The notes: generated from the letters alone by a model not told the origin. A stretch of DNA of 64,000 nt from Metridium senile (GCA_949775045.1 OX459097.1:16778210-16842209), one strand, 5' to 3'. Numbered from the stretch's first letter, positions 35,017 through 47,309 are shown. Made by a program: numbers and translations.

Positions 35017-35702
35017 ATGACAGTGTCGACAAGTGAACTGGAAATTGATATAGAGATTGATTTTAGAAATAATGTTTATGGTGCTAAACTAAACGAAAGC
35101 ACTTCCAGTTCGTCAGATACAAGTAGTTTGTCGGAAGATCAACACACGCCGAATACTCAGTCTCAGTGGTGAGTATGCCTCAAAGTTGAACAAGTTTTAA
35201 AAAACGTTTTCTGAAACAATTTTGAATTTATTTTCATTCTTGCTCATGCAAAAATACTTATAGCCGTAAAACAACTCAACGATCGGCCGGATACCCTTGC
35301 CAGACGGCCAACACGAAGTGTTTTCAGAGGTGTAAATACGGGTCGAACATAGTTTCTTGTAAAAATTGCGAAGTACTCAGCGATGAAGTACGCACAGTTG
35401 CGGCAAAAAACCCTCCTGAACCACTAGAAAATAACCCTGCTGACAGAGTGGTAGGTTATTGATTTGATCTTTTTTATACAAAGAGGGGAAGGGTTGAATG
35501 TAGCAGCTTAAATTTATGTCTCATTTACTCCGCACAACTGTCGTGATAGATTTGTTTTCCGGTAGTTTATTTATATATTGTGTGTTCTCTTTAGATTTGC
35601 ACCTGCAAAAACAGATGCAGTCGCAAGAGAAGTGAAAGAATGGCCCTTGCACAACAGCAGGCTAGAGTGCTGCCAAAGCTGCAAATGTGTGTTAGAAAGT
35701 GA
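35017..35702 (+). CDS. Small Cys-rich protein, CXC-like, three exons
   Basis: Exons 35017-35168, 35264-35450 and 35595-35702 have GT/AG borders (GTGAGT, GTAGGT donors) and matching phases, giving 148 residues. The N-terminus is acidic and Ser-rich (STSSSSDTSSLSED). The middle has YPCQTANTKCFQRC and SCKNCE, and the C-terminus ICTCKNRCSRKRSERM, resembling the Cys-rich CXC (tesmin-type) DNA-binding modules, although the spacing is not canonical. Function is unknown. A P2RX7-type exon lies 1.1 kb downstream on the same strand; joining it directly from the end of exon 3 would break frame, so the two are listed separately, but they may be parts of one gene. Confidence 0.55.
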
Positions 35703-36771
35703 AATTTAGTTAATATTATCATGGTATATTATTATTATCGTGTGAGATGAACCCTCTTGAGATATTGCGTTAGTACAAATCATTATAAAACCAAAGATTG
35801 ATAATGTAACTTTGCACAATACGACTCGTGTAACTAGTACACTACCGGGACTAGGGCTGTAAGTTTGACTTGTACTAGAAAGTAAGGATAGTGTTTTCTG
35901 TAAGGAATTCCTTCTACCAAACACACCTACTAAGGAAAGTATTTCTGGTCGAGCACTAGACTTGGTGTGTTCCATTATAACAAGTATTAAACGAGTAAGT
36001 TGCAAATCAGTGTGTCTTCACTTGGTGCCTTATCTACCATTTGAGCCAATCAACATGTGGAACGGCGAAGTCAAAATGCAAAAATATCTAGGTACAACAA
36101 ATGATCAACAGAAACCTCAGTGCCTTTGCCAGGCACTAGGAACAAGTTGAATGAGCACAGACAGAAATAATGGTATGAAATAATGGTATGTCACAAATAT
36201 GATCATTTTCCTTGTCAATATATGATTCATTTTTCTTTCTTTCATTCTTTAGTATTCTGTGTGTTAAGAACCTTTCTATTAATTACAAAGACCCCGTAAA
36301 TGAAATAAGTATTATAGAAGTAGCTTTAAAATTCTCTCTCATTTAGCCCTGATGGTTATTATAGATAGCTTGTACCATCATTTATGTTCTTTTTTTGTAT
36401 ATATATTGCATTTTGTAAACTATTATGGTACCGAATAAAAAAATATTGTCTTGTCTGTGTAGAAATAATCGAATGCAAAAAATGTGTAGTCACAAAGAGT
36501 GGGATTTGTAGAAAATCTAAGTATTCTTGCAATGGCTTCAATTCCTAGCAATCATACTACAACACAAAAGCAAGCTAGCAGTAATTTCTTCTGTACCTTT
36601 AGAAACAACTATGTATTGTAATTACTGATTGTAAAAAAAACCCTCTGAAACACAAGTGGGGGTACTTTCAATGAATTTTTGTAACTGGTGCCAATTCAAT
36701 CTGTATTGCCATCTGCCTAATAATTTATTTTAATCACATGCCTATAAATAAAAGTTATTTTTTGACAACAG

Positions 36772-37257
36772 GAGTTTGTTCAACACCTAATAGCACAAGA
36801 TAAAGACATCTTACTAGTGAAATTGCTGGCAAAGGGACGTGGGAGTGTGGAATTTGCTCGTGAAGTGCTTAATGGAGAAATTCAACAGCCTGTACTTTTT
36901 TCTGGTCAACCAGACCCACCCCAACCAGTTGCTAGAAGCTCCCATCCACAATGGTGCATATGTGGTGTATGCCGAACTTTGCCTCTAGATATGAAGAACA
37001 AGTGCTGTGGAAAGCGCACATGTGTTACATGCTACGAAATATTCACAACTATATGTATAGACAGAGAGGTGCTCACTCTTGCTATCCGAGCACGGTTTGA
37101 TATCATGGCAAAAGAGGCAGACTATTCTGCAAATTCGTTTAGACAGGCTGCATACAGACAATGTTGTCTTTGGTAATATGGGAAATTAGAAAGAGGTAAC
37201 AGAAGAGTCCTTCCATCTTGTGTAGTTAGTATGATCATGGGCTACAGGGAATCGTGA
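36772..37257 (+). pseudogene. P2X7-type intracellular domain exon with in-frame stop
   Basis: After an acceptor (GACAACAG) the frame runs through HPQWCICGVCRTLP, NKCCGKRTCVTCYE, ICIDREVLTLAIRAR and FRQAAYRQCCLW. This is the Cys-rich zinc-binding cytoplasmic 'ballast' domain first known from the C-terminus of P2X7 receptors and common as a stand-alone module in invertebrates. After LW comes TAA (37174-37176), yet the same frame resumes with YGKLERGNRRVLPSC, the conserved end of the domain, and stops at 37257. The TAA replaces what is usually a Gln or similar codon. Channel segments are absent. It is likely a pseudogene or a domain truncated by about 27 residues; read-through or allelic variation is possible. 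Confidence 0.78.
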
Positions 37258-37841
37258 AATATCAAAGGATTTTAATGGATTTAGTGTGTACGGTATTAGT
37301 TATTCTATTTTTTACAGGTTAAATAACACCACTTTAGTATAGCTTTTAAAAACCTGAGAAATAGAGTAATTCAGAAAGGTTGTCAGTGAGAGGTCCCAAG
37401 TGTATTAATTGCCCTGGCCCCCTGAAGGTGGCATGAGTAGAAAGGATGTAATAATTACTAATAAGATATGGCACATTTAGGTCAATCTAATTACTTGTGA
37501 GTGTGATTCAAATGTGAAGAACAGAGATTTATAAACTACCCTTTGGTCTAGTGTATACTCTCGAGTTCCTTTCTCCGACAACCTTTTTTGTTTACTTATT
37601 TATGTTCACCCAACAACCAAAATCTGTCATTGGTAGATGTTTTAATTATGTGACCACAATTTTTGAAACTAAACAAATTTTTTGATCGTTCATGATATAT
37701 TGATATACTGAATTTATTCAAAACACAAATGTCTCCTATTTTTCTGCAATAATACATGTTGCGTCAGTAGTGAAATCATTTAATGTCTCTATATGACAAT
37801 TTCTTCGAAATTTTCAGGATGGCATGAGATTCAGTTGAATA

Positions 37842-38097
37842 GAGTGCAGACACTATGTCCGTGAAATATCACCAAAGCAATTTGTTGCTAACTAGTTGTT
37901 AGTTAGTAACTATTTGTCACTATGAAATCATTAAAGTCATTGTCCATGGTCCAAGTCTCTTGTGTATTTAGTGTCTCTGGTGTATTTCTATTAACAATGT
38001 TCTGGTTGAGTGATAGTGACAAATAGTTAATACTAACTAACAACTAGTTAGCAACAAATAACTTTGGTGATATTTCACGGACATAGTGTCTGCACTT
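37842..38097. mobile_element. TA-flanked MITE nested in the left palindrome arm
   Basis: Ends GTGCAGACACTATGTCCGTG and its complement, with TA at 37840-37841 and 38098-38099. The right arm of the palindrome preserves the empty site with a single TA. Inner arms share AACTAGTTGTTAGTTAGTA. Consistent with a mariner-type target preference; no coding capacity. Confidence 0.85.
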
Positions 38098-39312
38098 TAC
38101 CTAAAGGCTTAAATACAGACAAGGGTGGAAAGTTCAGCAAAGCGCATGGAACCATCTCTGACCCCAAGAAGTAGACAATCCCTTGGGGGACCACACGCGT
38201 CTCATTTGTTATCACTACTCACAATGGTGGAGTAGGAATGACGATTGCGTGATCACAACACCAGCATGCAAATATTCCAAATGTGACACATAGCAACTAG
38301 TCGTCCGGCAAATATGCACATGCCAAATGCAGGCTTCTGCAAACGTCTAATAAAGCGATTTAAGGTGGCTCGACCCAATAATGTTTCGCGAGTACCGTCC
38401 GCATTTGAATCTCCAGTATAAAAACGCGTTCAGGGTTAGATTTCAAATCCACTTGAACACATTTCTTTCATAAAGACTGAATCATGATTTAGGATGTTTT
38501 TTTAAAGTTTTATTAAAAACACATAGACGAGTTTTAAGATTTTCGTATTTTTGTGAAATTGTATACAAAACCGCGAAAAAAGTAAACATTGGATTTTTGG
38601 TCCAGCTCATATATTTTACGTTTTGAGATGATCGTATGGCTCGATTGCTATCTAATTGCCATATAGTGAGCAAGAGATATAGGAGAAAAGAACGAAGGAT
38701 GATTTTTGCTAACAGATACCCAAGAAATAATAAATTTTTCGATGTAAATTATCCGCATTATTTAAACAATCCTTGATATTTCGCAATCCGCCTTATAAAT
38801 TTTGATAAAACTTTCCACAACTGGGGGCAAACATTCAAGGTGTAAGCAGCACGAAGCATTTTGCTAGAAAATTACTTTAAAGACTAATATTGGACTCAAG
38901 GCCAAAACATATATTATATTTTCTCAGTGTAATCTGATTATTATAGCGTCAAAGAATATAAAAGTATAACGAATGGTCAGAAAGACTGTACTTTTGAAAT
39001 GGCGGATAGTCATACTGTTTATGAAAGCGTGAGGAAGTGGTACGTCAGCTTTATTTTACAATTTGTGTTTTTAATACAGTAATAAGATTGTAAAGAAATC
39101 GGATAAATATTTGATTTGATCTATATTGCTCGGAATTTTCAAGCTAAGTGAAAACAAATGAAAACTACCTAACTACTTAACTCGCTTTTTTAGACGTTTG
39201 CAGAAGCCCGCATTTCGCACGTGGATATTTGCCGGACGACTGGTTGCTATGTGACACATTTGGAATATTTGCATGCTGGTGTTGTGATCACGCAACCGCC
39301 ATTCCTACCCCA

Positions 39313-39460
39313 TAATAGCTGTTATTACAGTTATATGCAAATGATTTTGAACAATGGGTTGAAGTCGAGGCTTTCGGGCGAAAACAATAGGTTTGCCCGA
39401 AAGCCTCGATTTGAATCCATTGTTTGAAGTCATTTGCATATAACTGTAATAACAGCTATT
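39313..39460. mobile_element. Hairpin nested in the right palindrome arm
   Basis: AATAGCTGTTATTACAGTTA is mirrored by TAACTGTAATAACAGCTATT. The inner arms read GAGGCTTTCGGGC and GCCCGAAAGCCTC. The left palindrome arm lacks this insertion. Confidence 0.85.
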
Positions 39461-40030
39461 GTGAGTAGTGATAGCAAATGAGACGCGCGTGGTCCCCCAT
39501 GGGATTGTCTACTTCTTGGTGTTAGAGATGGTTCCATGCGCTTTGCTTTACTTTCCACCCTTGTTTGTATTAAGCCCTTAGGTATTCAACTGAATCTCAT
39601 GCCATCCTAAAAAATTTCGAATTGTCATATAGAGACATTAAATGATCATCCATAACATGTATTATTGCAGAAAAATAGGAGACATTTGTGTTTTGAAGGA
39701 ATTTTATTGAAGACAAAACTATCTAATTAATATGCAATCTTGACACACAAACGTGAAGTAAACAATCATTAGTGAGTCTCTGAGAGTGGGCTCCCTGTGG
39801 TAAAATAAATTATTGCGACTCACATCTGAATGGTTTGTCCATTCGAGTGTTTTGTTGGAGTCGAGGTGAGAGAAAGGTTGTTGATACCTGAAACAAATAC
39901 CGTAAAAACCTACATAAGCTTAAGTACACTATAGATGCAAATTCAAAATATTAGCTTTGCATTTTATTCGTGTAGTAATACATAGAAACTTAATACATAG
40001 AGATATTTGGATATAATAATAATAATAATT

Positions 40031-42520
40031 CTATAAGGCTAATATAGATATAATACAGTCATTAATTAATTAATGTTTAAATATTGCCACATATCTAGAA
40101 CTTAGAAAACTGACTATTCCTATGTAATTTTGGATGCTGAGTTCAAATTTGTGCGTTATTACTCCTCAAAATGAATTTCAGGGGGGTTAATTTCAATTTC
40201 TAATTTTCTTCGAGCTTTGCTCGCATCATGCCGAAGCGACATTTTGACTGAAATATGTAGACCTAATAGATTTGTTGACTAACTATACTTTGGCAAAGAA
40301 ACTATCTCCCTGTGACTCCTGTAAGATGCTTTAAAAAACAACCTCCTTTTTAGGAGGGGGAATGGGGACGAATTACCTTAAAATACCCCTTAACACCATC
40401 CATCGAAAACATTTTCACTACCCGCGACTCATATTTGTGACCGACTCATGCTAAGGAATCAGGAAATCAAGCAAAAATTCTGATATCTTCAATATATTGT
40501 CTGTTATTAAATTAAATGCTCCTTTATTCTATAAGGCTAATATAGATATAATACAGTCATTAATTAATTAATGTTTAAATATTGCCACATATCTAGAACT
40601 TAGAAAACTGACTATTCCTATGTAATTTTGGATGCTGAGTTCAAATTTGTGCGTTATTACTCCTCAAAATGAATTTCAGGGGGGTTAATTTCAATTTCTA
40701 ATTTTCTTCGAGCTTTGCTCGCATCATGCCGAAGCGACATTTTGACTGAAATATGTAGACCTAATAGATTTGTTGACTAACTATACTTTGGCAAAGAAAC
40801 TATCTCCCTGTGACTCCTGTAAGATGCTTTAAAAAACAACCTCCTTTTTAGGAGGGGGAATGGGGACGAATTACCTTAAAATACCCCTTAACACCATCCA
40901 TCGAAAACATTTTCACTACCCGCGACTCATATTTGTGACCGACTCATGCTAAGGAATCAGGAAATCAAGCAAAAATTCTGATATCTTCAATATATTGTCT
41001 GTTATTAAATTAAATGCTCCTTTATTCTATAAGGCTAATATAGATATAATACAGTCATTAATTAATTAATGTTTAAATATTGCCACATATCTAGAACTTA
41101 GAAAACTGACTATTCCTATGTAATTTTGGATGCTGAGTTCAAATTTGTGCGTTATTACTCCTCAAAATGAATTTCAGGGGGGTTAATTTCAATTTCTAAT
41201 TTTCTTCGAGCTTTGCTCGCATCATGCCGAAGCGACATTTTGACTGAAATATGTAGACCTAATAGATTTGTTGACTAACTATACTTTGGCAAAGAAACTA
41301 TCTCCCTGTGACTCCTGTAAGATGCTTTAAAAAACAACCTCCTTTTTAGGAGGGGGAATGGGGACGAATTACCTTAAAATACCCCTTAACACCATCCATC
41401 GAAAACATTTTCACTACCCGCGACTCATATTTGTGACCGACTCATGCTAAGGAATCAGGAAATCAAGCAAAAATTCTGATATCTTCAATATATTGTCTGT
41501 TATTAAATTAAATGCTCCTTTATTCTATAAGGCTAATATAGATATAATACAGTCATTAATTAATTAATGTTTAAATATTGCCACATATCTAGAACTTAGA
41601 AAACTGACTATTCCTATGTAATTTTGGATGCTGAGTTCAAATTTGTGCGTTATTACTCCTCAAAATGAATTTCAGGGGGGTTAATTTCAATTTCTAATTT
41701 TCTTCGAGCTTTGCTCGCATCATGCCGAAGCGACATTTTGACTGAAATATGTAGACCTAATAGATTTGTTGACTAACTATACTTTGGCAAAGAAACTATC
41801 TCCCTGTGACTCCTGTAAGATGCTTTAAAAAACAACCTCCTTTTTAGGAGGGGGAATGGGGACGAATTACCTTAAAATACCCCTTAACACCATCCATCGA
41901 AAACATTTTCACTACCCGCGACTCATATTTGTGACCGACTCATGCTAAGGAATCAGGAAATCAAGCAAAAATTCTGATATCTTCAATATATTGTCTGTTA
42001 TTAAATTAAATGCTCCTTTATTCTATAAGGCTAATATAGATATAATACAGTCATTAATTAATTAATGTTTAAATATTGCCACATATCTAGAACTTAGAAA
42101 ACTGACTATTCCTATGTAATTTTGGATGCTGAGTTCAAATTTGTGCGTTATTACTCCTCAAAATGAATTTCAGGGGGGTTAATTTCAATTTCTAATTTTC
42201 TTCGAGCTTTGCTCGCATCATTCCGAAGCGACATTTTGACCGAAACATGTAGACCCAATAGATTTGTTGACTAACAATACTTTGGCAAAGAAACTATCTC
42301 CCTGTGACTCCTGTAAGATGCTTTAAAAAAAACCCTCCTTTTTAGGAGGGGGAATGGGGACGAATTACCTTAAAATACCCCTTAACACCATCCATCGAAA
42401 ACATTTTCACTACCCGCGACTCATATTTGTGACCGACTCATGCTAAGGAATCAGGAAATCAAGCAAAAATTCTGATATCTTCAATATGTTGTCTGTTATT
42501 AAATTAAATTATCCTTTATT
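40031..42520. repeat. 498-bp tandem repeat, five copies
   Basis: Copies start at 40031, 40529, 41027, 41525 and 42023, each exactly 498 bp. The first four look identical by eye; the fifth has roughly ten differences. Each unit contains the hairpin CCTCCTTTTTAGGAGG and a second one around CGAGCTTTGCTCG. In the fifth copy the first hairpin reads CCCTCCTTTTTAGGAGGG, gaining a base pair. No frame longer than 60 codons exists although the length is a multiple of three. The origin is unknown. Confidence 0.95.
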
Positions 42521-43008
42521 CTATAAGGCTAAATACTAATAATTCCTGCATTGCATGCTGGGAAATTCTGTAAAAAATGGAAAGGAGATTTTTTATATTT
42601 TATCTTAATATTATTAAGTGTCAAGCCACTCTCTCCTACTAAGAAAGTGTTTCGTTTGTCATGTTTTTGTAAAGTCATAACTTCCAAATATGGCTTAGTA
42701 GGAGAGTTATTTTATCAAATTGCTGATTCACAAAGATCTCTCACGCTAGCTTTATTCACATGTGAGATCACCCGGCTAATTTCTTTTAGAAAGTGGAATC
42801 CCTGCATTCAGGCTTAATGATGCCCATCATGCAGTTGCAATTGATGTAAGATGGCTGTTAAAAGAGTAAATCATACATATGATGTACGGCTTCAACATTT
42901 AGTTGAATTTTGATAGATTTAATATTAACAACGTCTCAAACTCGAGCTTAGAATTGCAATCGGTATACAACAATTCGGCAAGGTTGCTAAAATAAAATAC
43001 AAAATTAC
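42521..43008. other. No gene; small inverted repeats
   Basis: CTCTCCTACTAAG (42630) is mirrored by CTTAGTAGGAGAG (42694), indicating a small hairpin element. The open frame over 42551-42817 crosses it and has no recognised domain. Confidence 0.4.
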
Positions 43009-43170
43009 TGCTATATACCCTGATGAATTGTATGTTTTCATAACTTAATCCCCCAGAGACGGATATAAAAACACTGTAAAATATTCAACACGGGCAGTTA
43101 GTTTTTGAGTCAGATTAAAAAGCACGTTTGAAAACCGAGCAGTCTTCGCTTTTGCTCCCAATATACGACA
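43009..43170 (+). repeat. 5' LTR of the Gypsy element
   Basis: Contains TATAAAAACACTG, a plausible TATA region, about 60 bp into the LTR. It matches the 3' LTR except at three bases (CCCTGATG/CCCTAATG, GTAAAATA/GTAAACTA, GAGCAGTC/GAGCCGTC). Confidence 0.93.
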
Positions 43171-43195
43171 ATTTGGCGACGAGGATTCTTCTTAA

Positions 43196-45988
43196 ATGGC
43201 GCATTATGGCAAAATTGAAAGTTTTACAGGCAAGAAAGATGATTGGGAGCTCTACGTAGAAAGATTAGAGATTTAAGAAGTCCCGCTAGCTGCTGACGGT
43301 TCGAATGCTGATGTTGTAAGACGAAGAAAAGATAAAAGAAGAGCTATTCTTCTCAGTGTTGTTGGCCAGGAAACCTACAGCCTGCTAAGGAACTTGGTTT
43401 CTCCAAATAAACCTAGTGACAAGTCGTACGACGACCTGGTAAGTGTGCTTAAGAAACATTATCAACCCACGTGCTCAGTAACCGTAGAGCGATATAAATT
43501 TCATACTCGTATTAGAAAGCCAAATGAAACTGTACCAGAATATGTCAGCGAGATTAAAAGATTTGCCGAGAAGTGTGATTTTAAAGATTCTTTGAACGAT
43601 ATGCTTAAAGACAGACTAGTTGCTGGTATTAACGATGAAAAGATTCAGAAAAGATTATTGGTTGAAGCTGACCTTACTTTTGAGAGAGCTTACAACATTT
43701 CTGTCGCTCAAGAATTAGCTAGTAAAGATGTACATGTCTTACATAACCCTGCTATTAACGCCTCTGTAAACAAGGTTTCGAGTAGCAAGAACAGCTCACA
43801 CAAATTTAGTCACGCCCCTAGTTCTACAACACGTGTCAGGCCCTCGATGCCCAAAAATCAAGGTGGTAAACAATGTTTCAGATGTAATGATCAATCACAC
43901 TTAGCTCCTAAATGTAAATTCATCAATGCTAAATGCCGTTACTGCAGTAAAGTTGGCCACATCGAAAGGGCTTGTTTGTTGAAACAAAAACATTTACGCT
44001 CGAAAAAACCTGAGCAAGCAAATGCAGTTGAAACCGAATCGATTGAAGATGAAGCATTTGGTAATCTTTTTTGTATCAATTCAGTTGGCGCTAAACCACC
44101 ATTGCATGTTAATGTTAATATTGATAATGTACCAATCGCTTTCCAGCTAGACACTGGGGCTGGGGTCTCTCTTATCAATCAGAATGACTTTGGTAAACTT
44201 TTTGGGGATACTCCCTTAAACCAATCTACTGTCAAGCTTCGCTCTTACTCGGGCGACAAGATTATTGTGGTGGGAGAGAAATTAGTTAACGTGTCAATTG
44301 GAGATCAATGTGCTGAATTACCCCTAGTTGTAGTGGAGGGTGAAGGTCCCCCATTGTTTGGCCGTACGTGGTTACAGCAAATTAGATTACCCTGGGAAGA
44401 AATGCTTAATGTTAACTCTGTGAACAGTGACCTAGACAGCTTGCTAACTGATTTTTCTGAGTTATTTAGGGACGAGCTTGGCTGTCTTAAGGGTTATGAA
44501 GCTCATATCGAGATTGATGAAGGTGCAAAACCGGAATTCTGCAAAGCCAGGCCTCTTCCATTTGCTATGAAAAAGAGGACTGAAGACGAGCTTCAGAAAC
44601 TAGAGAGCAAAGGAATCATAGAAAACGTTGTCCACTCTGACTGGGCGGCTCCAGTTGTACTTGTGGTGAAATCATCTGGCGACATACGTCTGTGTGGTGA
44701 TTACAAGATGACTATCAACAAAGTGTCTAAGCCTGACAAGTACCCATTGCCTAAAGGTGATGAAATATTTGCTACTCTTTCCCATGGCGAGAAGTTCACG
44801 AAGTTAGACTTGTCCCAAGCCTACCACCAAATACCCCTAGATGAAACGTCGAAGAAGTTGACTACAATAAATACAAATGCCGGTCTTTACCAATACAAGA
44901 GACTTCCTTTTGGAGTTTCATGTGCAGTCAGCCTGTTTCAACGCACGATGGAGAATGTTCTTAAAGGAATCGAGAGTGTCAGCGTATACTTAGATGATAT
45001 CCTTGTCACAGGCCGTGATGATGCTGAGCACCTGTCTAGCCTTCAAGCAGTGATGCGACGGTTGCAAGAAAATGGTCTACGTCTTCAGAGGTCAAAGTGT
45101 AAATTCATGCTTACAGAAGTTGAGTACTTAGGGTACAAGATCACCAAAGATGGAATCAAACCAACAGAATCAAAGGTCAAGGCAATTATGGAAGCTCCTG
45201 CACCAACCAACGTGTCTGAGTTGCGTACCTACATTGGTCTGGTTAACTACTATGCGAGGTTTCTTCCAAATCTAGCTCACCATATGGCGCCGTTGTACCT
45301 ACTACTAAGGGAAGAGCAAGCTTGGAACTGGGGAAGTGAGCAGCAGGCGTCGTTTGAGAAAATCAAGAAGTTGATGACTGATGATGTAATGCTAGCGCAC
45401 TATGACCCTGATGTTGAGTTAGTGCTCTCTTGTGATGCATCAGCATCTGGCATTGGCGCCGTACTACAGCAACCCGACAAAAATGGTGAGTTGAAGCCAG
45501 TTCATTTTACTTCTCGTAGTCTCACTAATGCTGAGAGGAACTATGCGCAGATCGAGCGTGAAGCTCTAGCCATTATTTACGGTGTACAGAAGTTCCGTCA
45601 GTATCTACTTGGTCGTACTTTCACATTGCTTACAGACCACCAACCACTTGTGAAGCTTTTTGGTGAACATACTGCTGTTCCGCAACTTGCTGCTGCTAGA
45701 ATTAAGCGATGGGCCTTAATCTTATCGGCTTATAGCTACAAGGTAAAATACATTTCGTCAAAGGGAAATGTCTGTGCTGACTATTTGTCTCGAGCTCCCT
45801 TACAGGAATCATATAAGATGCATGAATTACCAGAAGAAGAAGAAGTAATGCTGATTGATGAAGAATCGTTGAGTGAACTACCGCTGACCGCTAAGACTGT
45901 GGCATCAGAGACACAGAAAGATCCATGCTTATCCAGAGTTCTACAATTTACCAAAGAAGGTTGGCCAAACTCAAGTAAGTGCAAGTAA
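43196..45988 (+). CDS. Gypsy gag-pol: gag, protease, RT, RNase H (damaged)
   Basis: The frame opens at ATG 43196 (MAHYGKIESFTG) but meets TAA at 43274-43276 (codon 27), then stays open to 45988. After the capsid-like gag come two CCHC knuckles (CFRCNDQSHLAPKC, CRYCSKVGHIERAC), an aspartic protease (FQLDTGAGVSLI), RT with KLDLSQAYHQIPL, RLPFGVSCA and the catalytic YLDDILVTG, and RNase H starting LSCDASASGIGAVL with TDHQPL. The frame ends at a cluster of GTAAGTG repeats that added about 16 bp and shifted it. Reverse transcription would use the RT/RNase H part; the early stop probably silences this copy. Confidence 0.92.
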
Positions 45989-46010
45989 GTGTAAGTGTGA
46001 TGATAAACTG

Positions 46011-47309
46011 CTACCTTATTTCACACGTAGAACTGAATTGACTGTCGAGCAAGGTTGTGTATTGTGGGGAAGTAGAGTTATTATACCTACTCCACTTAGA
46101 TCCACACTCTTGTTAGACCTGCATACAGAACACATGGAAACTGTTAGAATGAAGGCACTTGCTAGGCAGTATTTTTGGTGGTCTAAAATGAATGAAAACA
46201 TTGAACAAATTACGAAAAACTGTGTTAATTGCCAAGAGAATGCTTCTGCCCCTCCGAGACCTCCTGTTGCCAAGTGGAATTGGCCTTCAGGTCCTTGGAA
46301 ACGGCTACACATAGACTATGCAGGCCCTTACATGGGTAGCATGTTCCTAGTTGTTATCGACTCCTACTCTAAATGGTTAGAAGTATATCCAATGAATTCA
46401 ACGACTTCTAGCGCTACCATAGCACAGTTAAGGAAATTATTTGCTAGCTTTGGTCTTCCAGAACATATCGTTTCAGATAATGGCCCACAGTTTTCCAGTT
46501 GTGAATTTGAAGAGTTTACGAGGAAAAACAACATCCGTCACACACTTACGCCTCCTGCACATCCAGCCTCAAATGGTATGGCGGAGCGCTATGTAAGGTT
46601 CTTCAAATCAGCCCTGAGCAAGATGGAGAAGGACAAAGGAACCTTACAAGATAAGTTAAACCGTATCTTACTTACTTATATATGTACGCCACACCCTGCA
46701 ACCGCAGAGTCTCCTGCGTATTTGCTAATGCACAGACAGCCCAGAACAAGATTTTCAAGTCTTAGGCCATGTTTCGAAAGTCAAAAGAATTATGATGTTT
46801 TTGAACAGAATACTAATTGTTTGCCTAAGTTTTCTGTAGGTGATAAGGTATATGTTCTTAACCTACGCTCTGGTCCTCGCTGGTTACCAGGAGTCATCAT
46901 TGAAGTGCTACAGCGATCGTACTACGTGCATGTGGATGGATATCCAGTGTGGAAAAGACATGAGGATCAACTGCGCCCGCGAGTAATCCAATGTAAGTCA
47001 GAAGAAGATACTCCCTTCCTACAACCAGCTAGTGTACCTCAGTATATGCAAGAACCTAAGAAGCTATCTGCACAGCTACCAGAACCCAAAGAGCAGCAAC
47101 AGTCTACACTTACTGAAAGCAGCCGCAAGGCAAAACCTGTTGCAGATCAACCAAGTACAACCCAACCGACAGATCAACCAAAAACGACCCAACCGACAGA
47201 TCAACCAAGAACAACCCAACCGACAGATCAACCAAGTACCACCGAACCTAGAAGAAGAAACCCTCCAAGACTGCGGAGACCCCCAGAACGTTTTGGGTGG
47301 AATAATTGA
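46011..47309 (+). CDS. Gypsy integrase region
   Basis: Continuation of pol after the short duplication. It carries an HHCC zinc-binding domain (HTEHMETVRMK, CVNCQ) and the D,D35E core (HIDYAGPYMGSM, VSDNGPQFSS, NGMAERYVRFFK). A C-terminal DNA-binding region (DKVYVLNLRSG) follows, then a tail with four TDQP-type repeats. The catalytic residues appear intact. There is no obvious ATG of its own; it was probably part of one polyprotein. Confidence 0.92.
   Translation, partial: LPYFTRRTELTVEQGCVLWGSRVIIPTPLRSTLLLDLHTEHMETVRMKALARQYFWWSKMNENIEQITKNCVNCQENASAPPRPPVAKWNWPSGPWKRLHIDYAGPYMGSMFLVVIDSYSKWLEVYPMNSTTSSATIAQLRKLFASFGLPEHIVSDNGPQFSSCEFEEFTRKNNIRHTLTPPAHPASNGMAERYVRFFKSALSKMEKDKGTLQDKLNRILLTYICTPHPATAESPAYLLMHRQPRTRFSSLRPCFESQKNYDVFEQNTNCLPKFSVGDKVYVLNLRSGPRWLPGVIIEVLQRSYYVHVDGYPVWKRHEDQLRPRVIQCKSEEDTPFLQPASVPQYMQEPKKLSAQLPEPKEQQQSTLTESSRKAKPVADQPSTTQPTDQPKTTQPTDQPRTTQPTDQPSTTEPRRRNPPRLRRPPERFGWNN

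Larger units (their letters stand above)
37720..39700. mobile_element. 2-kb palindromic (foldback) element
   Basis: The left arm (about 37720-38357) and right arm (about 39183-39700) are inverted copies starting with CAAAACACAAATGTCTCC. Shared landmarks include GGCATGAGATTCAG, CAAGGGTGGAAAGT, GGAACCATCTCT and AGACGTTTGCAGAAG. The 825-bp spacer has no domain-bearing frame; it holds a short ATGGCGGATAGTC start followed by a GTACGT donor-like site (about 38999-39041). Each arm carries one insertion the other lacks. Confidence 0.85.

Noticed and set aside
40031..42520. Spliced-leader or 5S rRNA tandem array
   Set aside because: No 5S internal promoter, no convincing Sm site plus donor arrangement; only generic hairpins seen.
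43939..44178. Minus-strand frames across the Gypsy pol gene
   Set aside because: Shadows of the plus-strand polyprotein.
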